A stretch of DNA of 64,000 bases. Source: Pedobacter namyangjuensis. Its GTDB lineage: Bacteria; Bacteroidota; Bacteroidia; Sphingobacteriales; Sphingobacteriaceae. Positions 55,212-61,471 of the stretch are shown in pieces. The position numbers were made by a program, and so were the translations under genes. The stretch lies in contig NZ_QMHQ01000001.1 of the NCBI RefSeq assembly GCF_003313325.1, positions 496,001 through 560,000 on the forward strand, written 5' to 3'. The number at the start of each line of letters is the position of its first letter. Position 1 is the stretch's first letter. The notes beneath the pieces were generated by a model, which saw only the letters and a program-made list of their open reading frames with translations, was not told the origin of the DNA and ran no database searches.

Positions 55212-55685
55212 CTAAAGCTCTATCTGCCTTTTAATACTTTCTTCTAACGAAATCAGTGTTTCAGTACGTTGTATGCCTTTTACGGCTTGTATTTCTTCGT
55301 TAAGCACATGTCTCAAATGGCCCGTATCTCGACAGGTAATTTTGGCAAACATACTGTAAGAGCCAGTAGTGTAATGTAGCTCTACCACTTCTTTAATTGC
55401 GCTTAGTTGTTCTACAGCATCTTTATATAGCGAACCTTTTTCTAAATAGATACCTAAAAATGCAGTAATATCATAACCAGCTTTTTTAGGATCTATGATT
55501 AAATGCGAACCTTTAATAATGCCCATGTCCATCAACTTTTTCATTCTAACGTGTACCGTACCACCAGAAATGATGAGTTCTTTAGCAATTTCTGTATAAG
55601 GTTTAGTTGCATCTTGCATCAACTGTGTTAAAATCTGAATATCGAGGTTGTCAATTTCTAAATTTTGCGTTTCTTTTTTAAGCAT
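55212..55685 (-). CDS. Lrp/AsnC-family transcriptional regulator
   Basis: A 157-residue regulator. The N-terminal winged helix is IDNLDIQILTQLMQDATKPYTEIAKELIISGGTVHVRMKKLMDMGII, and the C-terminal RAM/ligand-binding domain has KAGYDITAFLGIYLEKG and VVELHYTTGSYSMFAKITCRD. Such proteins sense amino acids and bind DNA as octamers. It is divergent from the tRNA-like genes; their promoter lies about 75 bp upstream of its start. Its effector and targets are unknown. Confidence 0.95.
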   Translation of the reverse strand: MLKKETQNLEIDNLDIQILTQLMQDATKPYTEIAKELIISGGTVHVRMKKLMDMGIIKGSHLIIDPKKAGYDITAFLGIYLEKGSLYKDAVEQLSAIKEVVELHYTTGSYSMFAKITCRDTGHLRHVLNEEIQAVKGIQRTETLISLEESIKRQIEL

Positions 55686-55758
55686 AAATTTTAAAATTTT
55701 TAATGATTTGTAAAAATAAATGAAAAAATGATAAAAATTAAATTAAATCAATAAAATA

Positions 55759-55791
55759 TTTGCAACATATTTGATAAATGTCTTATGTTTG
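55759..55791 (+). promoter_or_regulatory. Promoter of the tRNA-like transcription unit
   Basis: TTTG at 55759-55762 and TATGTTTG at 55784-55791 are 21 bp apart, one of the best -33/-7 matches in the window. Start near 55797 gives a leader of about 42 nt before the first tRNA-like gene. Confidence 0.7.
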
Positions 55792-55814
55792 TATCAAGCA
55801 ACAACAACGAAATA

Positions 55815-55828
55815 GTTCTTTAACAATT
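55815..55828 (+). promoter_or_regulatory. boxA-like antitermination sequence
   Basis: GTTCTTTAACAATT closely resembles rRNA-leader boxA (TGCTCTTTAACA in E. coli), the NusB/S10 binding site. It lies in the predicted leader, before the first tRNA-like gene, as in stable-RNA operons. Confidence 0.5.
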
Positions 55829-55838
55829 GCTTATACTC

Positions 55839-55948
55839 TGTAGGGTGGTGAAATTGGCAGACACACCTCCTTGTCTCGGTGGTAGAGAATTTGGGAAATC
55901 CAGTAATGGTACAACCACTCTATGAAGGTTCGACTCCTTCCCCTACAG
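55839..55948 (+). tRNA. tRNA-like RNA 1: long variable arm, GTC in the anticodon loop
   Basis: Acceptor strands TGTAGGG (55839-55845) and CCCTACA (55941-55947) pair perfectly; the discriminator is G. T8 and G9 precede a Leu/Ser-type D-arm, GTG-AAATTGGCAGA-CAC. The anticodon arm is CCTCC-TTGTCTC-GGTGG, with a T-T mismatch, T33 and GTC at 34-36. The T-arm GAAGG-TTCGACT-CCTTC is canonical. The variable region is 41 nt (55883-55923) with base stem AGAG/CTCT and an inner 30-nt loop that can form TGGT-ACA-ACCA. Full CCA is not encoded (GCA). A normal tRNA-Asp(GTC) has a short variable loop, so identity is uncertain. It shares promoter and terminator with the second copy. Confidence 0.65.
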
Positions 55949-55950
55949 CA

Positions 55951-56036
55951 CTTAGTTATAAGTAGTAAGTTTTTAAGTTGTACGTTTTCTTTGCAAAATG
56001 CTACTTATAACTTAAAAAGTATTACTTAAAACTTAG
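55951..56036. repeat. Inverted repeat between the tRNA-like genes
   Basis: GTTATAAGTAG (55955-55965) and CTACTTATAAC (56001-56011) are perfect inverted copies, flanked by AAGTTTTTAAG/CTTAAAAAG-type sequence. In the precursor this spacer could form a hairpin separating the two RNAs and guiding processing. Confidence 0.7.
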
Positions 56037-56043
56037 TAAATAA

Positions 56044-56187
56044 TGTTGGGTGGTGAAATTGGCAGACACACCTCCTTGTCTCGGTGGTGGGGATCATGGG
56101 ACAAACGCAATTTATGGGTTGACCACAAATTAATTTTGAATTGCAGCTAACTACCCCTTGAAGGTTCGACTCCTTCCCCAACAGCCA
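56044..56187 (+). tRNA. tRNA-like RNA 2: very long variable arm, GTC in the anticodon loop, encoded CCA
   Basis: TGTTGGG (56044-56050) pairs with CCCAACA (56177-56183), followed by G and encoded CCA. The next 38 nt (D-arm and CCTCC-TTGTCTC-GGTGG) are identical to copy 1, and so is the T-arm. The variable region is 72 nt (56088-56159): base stem GGGG/CCCC, with inner elements such as GCAATT/AATTGC and TGG-TTGA-CCA. Relative to copy 1, acceptor pair A-T becomes T-A and two variable-arm A-T pairs become G-C, so both stems covary. The mature RNA would be 144 nt, far longer than any ordinary tRNA. A terminator follows at 56213. Confidence 0.65.
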
Positions 56188-56212
56188 GTTTTATAAATAA
56201 TAAGTTAGTTAA

Positions 56213-56245
56213 GGGGATGGTCCAGGTACAGGCCATCCTTTTTTT
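56213..56245 (+). terminator. Rho-independent terminator of the tRNA-like unit
   Basis: GGATGG (56215-56220) pairs with CCATCC (56233-56238), extended by inner pairs, and followed by seven Ts. It closes the transcription unit 26 nt after the second tRNA-like gene. Confidence 0.85.
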
Positions 56246-56650
56246 ATTCTACGGCTTCAAAAACGTACTTAAGTTAGCTCTTTTTTATTATTCTTGATTG
56301 CCAGCTCGACTGGCAATTGTAATGCGAATGCATACAAGCTTTAGATTGGCTTCGCTGAACAGAAACTTTTCTAAACACATATTTAAGCTTGATAAAGACC
56401 AGTTTTTCATAATTTTCGAATTAAGATACCCAACCGAGTTGGGTATGACGGAAGATGTGGGCCAACGATGGAAATGCTTAAAGCAAAACCTTTACAAACC
56501 AGCCTCCGACAGTAACGAAAATCCTTTTACCCTTTTGCACAAATTGGCTATTGGCACAGGTGCAACTTTGGGTAAAAGATTGAAGTGTATGGCGGGAGTG
56601 CCGAAAATATTAGTAGTGCCTTTGCGCTACAAAAAATATAAGTACATAAA
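56246..56650. repeat. Repeat-rich gene-free stretch
   Basis: It contains two perfect palindromes: ATTGCCAG-CTCGA-CTGGCAAT (56297-56317, then TGTAATGC) and ATACCCAAC-CGA-GTTGGGTAT (56426-56446, then GACG). A 120-codon open frame crosses them but is repeat-derived and not accepted as a gene. The first palindrome recurs at 61300. Confidence 0.7.
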
Positions 56651-56682
56651 AAAGCCATGAACCTTAATTGATTCATGGCTTT
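56651..56682 (-). terminator. Terminator after the amidohydrolase genes
   Basis: AAAGCCATGAA (56651-56661) and TTCATGGCTTT (56672-56682) form a perfect 11-bp stem. On the minus strand a T-run follows. It is 17 bp past the stop at 56699. Confidence 0.9.
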
Positions 56683-56698
56683 AAATTATACGATACGG

Positions 56699-58003
56699 TT
56701 ATTTTATGCCGTATTTATCGCTAAATCTTTTGTCTAACTGTTTATGTAGGTTGTCTAAATTAATAGATCTTCCTTGAATAAATGCAGTTTCAACTTTGTT
56801 GGTTTTCATATCTAACGCATCACCAGCAGATATAAAAATTGTAGCATCTTTGCCAACTTCTATGCTGCCAGTAGTTTTGTCTATACCCAAAATTTTAGCT
56901 GTATTTAGGGTAATGGTTTGTAGCGCTTTTTCTGCACCTAAACCCCATGTAGCAATGGTACCAGCCATAAAAGGCAAGTTCCTTTGTTGCCAGTAACCAT
57001 CAATGCTAACTGCAACGGTAACACCCGCATTTGCTAAAATAGCTGCATTTTTATAAGGCATATTCACATCGTCATCTACATTGCTCGGCAAAGCATGCGG
57101 TTGACTAACCACTACTGCAATGTTGTTGTCTTTTAGGAAACTTGTAATTAGGTAGGCTTCGTTTCCGCCAACTATTACTGGAGTGATGCCGTATTTTTTA
57201 GCAAAATTTACTGCAGCTACAATATCTTTTTGTGTGCCAGCGGTAATGAACAATTTTTGTTTGCCGTTAAACAAATTTGCCATAGCGGCCAAACGAGCAT
57301 TGCTTGTTGCTGGTTTAGCACCTTCGCCATAAGCTTTTGCTTGCGAGAAGATCTCTTCTAAATCGGCAATTGCTTTTTGCGTTCTTTCTGCCAGTGCATC
57401 TGCAGAGAATCCGGGTCTGTTAAAACCACCTCTAAAGCGTGGAGTAGCTGGCCAGTTTAGGTGTAAGGCATCATCGGTTTTTATAGCCGCGTCTTCCCAG
57501 TTCCAAGCATCTAACTGCACTACAGAAGAACTGCCTGCAATAGTACCGCCTTGTGGTGTAATTTGCGCCATTAAAACTCCATTACTGCGTAAGGTAGGTT
57601 GTACTTTAGAATCTGTATTATAGGCTACAATAGATCTGATGTGCGGATTCATGTTTCCAATCTCGGCAAAATCTAACGTAGCTTTTACCGATTCGAATTC
57701 TGCCAAACCTAAATTGGTGATTGGCGAAATAAAACCAGGATATACGTGTTTGCCATTAGCCGAAATAACATCGGCGTCAGTTAACGCGAATTTTACTACT
57801 GTTGCATCTCCAACACCGGTTATTTTGCCTTTGTCGAAGGTGATATAGCCGTTTTCTATAACTTGGCCATTGCCAACATGAACAACCGCACCTAATATGA
57901 TTACCTTTTTGCTCTGCGGTTTAGCAGGAACAATATTTGCTTGTGCAAATGCTACTACGGTTGACGCAAATGCGAAAAAAGCCGTTAAAATATATTTATT
58001 CAT
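56699..58003 (-). CDS. Amidohydrolase-fold secreted protein lacking the HxH metal motif
   Basis: From the ATG at 58003 the product has 434 residues; a signal peptide ends AFAQ. An in-frame extension to 58111 lies within the upstream gene and is rejected. The fold is imidazolonepropionase/amidohydrolase-like: ILGAVVHVGNGQVIENGYITFDKGKITGVG, then GKHVYPGFISPITNLGL where active enzymes have GFIDxHxH, and near the end TLNTAKILGIDKTTGSIEVGKDATIFI. The metal-binding pair is replaced by S-P-I, so it may be inactive or structural. Its start overlaps the preceding gene by 8 bp (ATGAATAA), so the two are co-translated. Confidence 0.85.
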   Translation of the reverse strand: MNKYILTAFFAFASTVVAFAQANIVPAKPQSKKVIILGAVVHVGNGQVIENGYITFDKGKITGVGDATVVKFALTDADVISANGKHVYPGFISPITNLGLAEFESVKATLDFAEIGNMNPHIRSIVAYNTDSKVQPTLRSNGVLMAQITPQGGTIAGSSSVVQLDAWNWEDAAIKTDDALHLNWPATPRFRGGFNRPGFSADALAERTQKAIADLEEIFSQAKAYGEGAKPATSNARLAAMANLFNGKQKLFITAGTQKDIVAAVNFAKKYGITPVIVGGNEAYLITSFLKDNNIAVVVSQPHALPSNVDDDVNMPYKNAAILANAGVTVAVSIDGYWQQRNLPFMAGTIATWGLGAEKALQTITLNTAKILGIDKTTGSIEVGKDATIFISAGDALDMKTNKVETAFIQGRSINLDNLHKQLDKRFSDKYGIK

Positions 58004-61000
58004 GAGAATGAGCTCCTTCCATTTCTGTAGTGTATTCGTGTAAATAATCGCTAACAGATTCGCAGTGATATAGGGTTTGAGGAACTGCAACCGGACGTTG
58101 AGTTCTGCCACCTTTGTTTTTGCTGTCTAACATTTTTTGAATTAGCCTAGCACGTTCTGTTTGTTGCGTTTTCTGCAACTGTGCATCTTTTTCTAAATCC
58201 CAATAAGCAATGCCATCTACAAAAGTTTTTTCTGCTTTTGCATAAATAGAAAGCGGGTTGGCCGACCAAACTACTACATCGGCATCTTTACCGGCTTTTA
58301 AACTGCCCACCTTATTATCTATGTGAAGCATTTTAGCAGGATTTAACGTTACAAATTTTAAAGCATCTTCTTCAGAAACGCCGCCATACAAAACAGATTT
58401 TCCAGCTTCTTGGTTTAAACGACGAGCCATTTCTGCATCATCTGAGTTAAAAGCTGTAGTAATACCTACGTTGTGCATAATTTTTCCGTTGTACGGGATA
58501 GCTTCCTGAACTTCCATCTTGTAAGCCCACCAATCTGAGAAAGTAGAAGCGTTAATGCCACGAGCTTTCATTTTGTCGGCCACTTTGTAACCTTCTAAAA
58601 TGTGGGTAAAGGTGTTAATTTTAAAGCCTAAGCTATCTGCAACATGCATTAACATGTTAATTTCACTTTGTACATAAGAGTGGCAGGTAATAAAACGTTT
58701 GTTATCTAAAATTTCTACCAAAGCGTCTAACTCTAAATCTCTACGAACGTTATTGCCTTTAATGGCTAAAGCTTTTTTATACTCCTGCGCTCTTGTAAAA
58801 TGATCTACAAAAGTTTGCTCAACACCCATACGTGTAACTGGGAAACGAGCTCCTGTACCAAAGTTACTTTGTTTAACATTTTCGCCAAGGGCGAATTTGA
58901 TAAAGCCATCGGCACCTTCAAATTTCAGTTCCTCAGGTAGCTTGCCCCAACGTAGTTTAATTAGTTGGGATTGTCCGCCGATAGGATTTGCCGAACCGTG
59001 AAGGATTTGAGAAGTAGTAACCCCACCAGCCAATTGGCGATAGATGTTTACGTCTTCAGAATTTATAATATCTGCAATTCGAACCTCTGATGATGAAGAT
59101 TGTGCTCCTTCATTTATACCGCCCGTGCCGGCAATATGCGAATGCTCATCAATTAGACCGGCGGTAATGTGTTTGCCGGTTGCATCAACAACTTTTGCAG
59201 CACCCGCAGCTAAATTTTTACCGACTGCCTTAATTTTACCACCCTCTAAAAGTACATCTGCATTTTGCAAAATACCTTCTTTTTCGTTAGTCCAAACAGT
59301 GGCATTTTTTAATAAAACGCTTTCTGCAACAGGTTGTACAGTATTACCAAAAGCAACCATTGGATAAATTAACGGACCATTTGCAGCTAAAGCAGGTTTC
59401 GGCTCTTCGCGTTTTGGCGCTTCTTTGTTAGCTTCCTTAAAAGTAGCTGTCCAATTTCCTGTTGTGCCTTCAGAAAGGGCAAATTCGCCCTTAAAAGCAA
59501 TAGGGCTTACGTTGGTTAAGTAGCCACTTAAACGAATATCGCCTTTAGGATTTTTCTTTAGGTTAAAGTTAATACTCACCCAGTCTCCACTACGTACAAA
59601 AGTTGCGGTAGTTTTTACGCTGTCTGCACCAGTTCTTTCAATAGCAGCTGCAGTTCCGCCACCTGTACCCGTAATTTTTAAGGTTAAAGCGCCAATTCCG
59701 TCAGCATTTAAATTATAAACACCACGTAAATCGGTTACATCCATTTTGCTTACGATAAAACGTTTGCCTTGCACCCAATTTTCGTAAATGATGTTGCTGC
59801 TTTTAAAAATATTTTCAGACGTGATCAAGAAGTTAGCCAATTTACCTTTTTCCAAAGAACCAACTTTGTCGCTAATGCCTAGCATTTTTGCAGGCACTTC
59901 TGTTACAGAAAGTAAAGCTTGTTTTTCTGTTAATCCATTTTCTATCGCAGTGCGAAGATTAGCCCAAAAATCTCTAGGGTTATCTAAGCTAAAGGTTGTT
60001 AAAGCGAAATTAACACCTGCTTTTTCCAGAACGGCCGGGTTGGTTGGTGCCAATTCCCAAGCTTTCATTTGACCTAAACTTACGTTTCTAGCTTCTGCTG
60101 GATCTTCAACATCAAAAGCCTTAGCAAAGTTTATAGGGATAATTAAACTTGCGCCACTTGCTTTAACCGCATCTATACGTTGGTACTCATCGCCATTTGA
60201 TTTGATGATGTATTGTTTGCCAAACTCTTTTCCAATTTTTGCAGCACGCAAAATATTTTGCCATCCATCGGCCTCAAACAGTTGAGGTAAGTTTTGCTGT
60301 TTGTTAAACTCATCTAAAGAAATGTTATATTCTTCTTTTTGGCCTTTGTACCAGCTTGCATCTAAATAAGTTTGGCGCAAAAGGGCAATAGAACCCATTA
60401 AAGACGAAGGATAGTCATTTGCTGAAGTTCCTTTGTTAAAAGAGTAATTAGCTGCGGTTTGGTCTTTAATCATCGCCAGGTTTTCGCTAACATCTGTTAA
60501 CGAAACAGCAGCAGAGGTACCGCGGGCAATACCATCACGATTGATAGCATTAACACTTCCAAAACCCACTTTGCGCAAATCGTCTGCTTTTTTAGCATCT
60601 ATCGCAAAAATGTTTTTCACTTCAGTTTCTGGTCTAATAGCTTCGTTCCAGTTATAAGCGCCTTTTTTTGTTGAAGTAAAGATGGATTGACGGCCACCGC
60701 CGAAACCGCCAGCTGTAGCACGTTGAGATTCGGCTATGCCGTAAGAAGTAAATGCATCAATTAAAGATGGGTAGATGTACTTACCTTTCAAGTCGATAAC
60801 AACATATCCCTTTGGGATACTTGTACCTGTACCAACCGATTGGATGGTTTTGTCTTTGATTAGCAACACGCCATTGCTAATAGTTTGGTTAGCGTTTACT
60901 ACAATGTTTGCATTAGTAAAAGCGTACAATCCGGGTCTAACGTCGAAAGAGCCGTTTACCGGATAGGTTTGCTGAGCAAATAAAATTGTAGCAGAAAACA

Positions 61001-61031
61001 CCAACGCTAGCGTTAGTAAAATTTTCTTCAT
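57996..61031 (-). CDS. Double amidohydrolase-family secreted protein (one degenerate, one intact half)
   Basis: A 1011-residue exported protein; a signal peptide ends LFAQ. The N-terminal half (about 20-430) has amidohydrolase framing (GKYIYPSLIDAFTSYGI, then MLGISDKVGSLEKGKLANFLI) but no HxH. A beta-rich middle and a Lys/Glu/Pro linker (NKEAPKREEPKPA, about 555) follow. The C-terminal half has the intact metal motif in AGLIDEHSHIAG (about 640), a later HS in ITCHSYVQSEIN and the Asp in FNSDDAE. It probably hydrolyses a peptide- or amide-like substrate in the periplasm. It is followed by, and co-translated with, the third amidohydrolase-like protein. Confidence 0.87.
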   Translation of the reverse strand: MKKILLTLALVFSATILFAQQTYPVNGSFDVRPGLYAFTNANIVVNANQTISNGVLLIKDKTIQSVGTGTSIPKGYVVIDLKGKYIYPSLIDAFTSYGIAESQRATAGGFGGGRQSIFTSTKKGAYNWNEAIRPETEVKNIFAIDAKKADDLRKVGFGSVNAINRDGIARGTSAAVSLTDVSENLAMIKDQTAANYSFNKGTSANDYPSSLMGSIALLRQTYLDASWYKGQKEEYNISLDEFNKQQNLPQLFEADGWQNILRAAKIGKEFGKQYIIKSNGDEYQRIDAVKASGASLIIPINFAKAFDVEDPAEARNVSLGQMKAWELAPTNPAVLEKAGVNFALTTFSLDNPRDFWANLRTAIENGLTEKQALLSVTEVPAKMLGISDKVGSLEKGKLANFLITSENIFKSSNIIYENWVQGKRFIVSKMDVTDLRGVYNLNADGIGALTLKITGTGGGTAAAIERTGADSVKTTATFVRSGDWVSINFNLKKNPKGDIRLSGYLTNVSPIAFKGEFALSEGTTGNWTATFKEANKEAPKREEPKPALAANGPLIYPMVAFGNTVQPVAESVLLKNATVWTNEKEGILQNADVLLEGGKIKAVGKNLAAGAAKVVDATGKHITAGLIDEHSHIAGTGGINEGAQSSSSEVRIADIINSEDVNIYRQLAGGVTTSQILHGSANPIGGQSQLIKLRWGKLPEELKFEGADGFIKFALGENVKQSNFGTGARFPVTRMGVEQTFVDHFTRAQEYKKALAIKGNNVRRDLELDALVEILDNKRFITCHSYVQSEINMLMHVADSLGFKINTFTHILEGYKVADKMKARGINASTFSDWWAYKMEVQEAIPYNGKIMHNVGITTAFNSDDAEMARRLNQEAGKSVLYGGVSEEDALKFVTLNPAKMLHIDNKVGSLKAGKDADVVVWSANPLSIYAKAEKTFVDGIAYWDLEKDAQLQKTQQTERARLIQKMLDSKNKGGRTQRPVAVPQTLYHCESVSDYLHEYTTEMEGAHSHE

Positions 61032-61471
61032 ATTGTTTAGGGTTATTTAATGCCTAAATCTATTGATAAATAAATATTTATTGTTGATATATCTTAGATT
61101 TTACAATCTCTATTTACGATTATTTTTTGAAAATGAGCGGGCAGTTTTCTATACCAACCGATGTCCCGCTATCGCCTGTAGCCTTGTTCGTTCCTCACTT
61201 CGGGCTACCTGGCTCTATCTGGTTTAAGAACAAAGTTTCTGTGCGACAAACCCGACCCAAAAGCAGTGAAGATGTAGCTTAGCTCTGGCGTACTTCGTCA
61301 TTGCCAGCTCGACTGGCAATCGTAATGATAATAGCATGTAGGATAAATTCCCATCGCATTACGATTACCGTTTGCAGGGTAATGGCGAAAGCAAATTAAC
61401 CAAACTTATTTAACGCAAAAACGGCTACCCATAATTAAATGAATAGCCGTTTTTGTAATGTAACTAAATAC
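61032..61471. repeat. Repeat-bearing gene-free stretch with a terminator
   Basis: ATTGCCAG-CTCGA-CTGGCAAT at 61300-61320, followed by CGTAATG, is a second copy of the palindrome at 56297. The stretch 61140-61260 has fragments of other worn repeats (GTCCCGCT, CCTCACTTCGGGCTACC). No gene is supported. Confidence 0.7.
61417..61454 (-). terminator. Terminator after the Oar-like receptor gene
   Basis: AAAAACGGCTA (61417-61427) and TAGCCGTTTTT (61444-61454) form a perfect 11-bp stem. It lies just beyond the minus-strand stop at 61472. Confidence 0.9.

Noticed and set aside
55839..56187. tmRNA or an intron-containing tRNA
   Set aside because: The insert is in the variable arm, not the anticodon loop. 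D-arm and anticodon arm are present, unlike tmRNA, and 30-61 nt is too short for a group I intron.
56298..56660. 120-codon open frame as a gene
   Set aside because: It runs across two palindromic repeats, the N-terminus is repeat-derived and no domain is recognisable.
58004..58111. N-terminal extension of the shorter amidohydrolase-like protein
   Set aside because: It lies in the 3' end of the upstream gene in another frame; the signal peptide starts at 58003.
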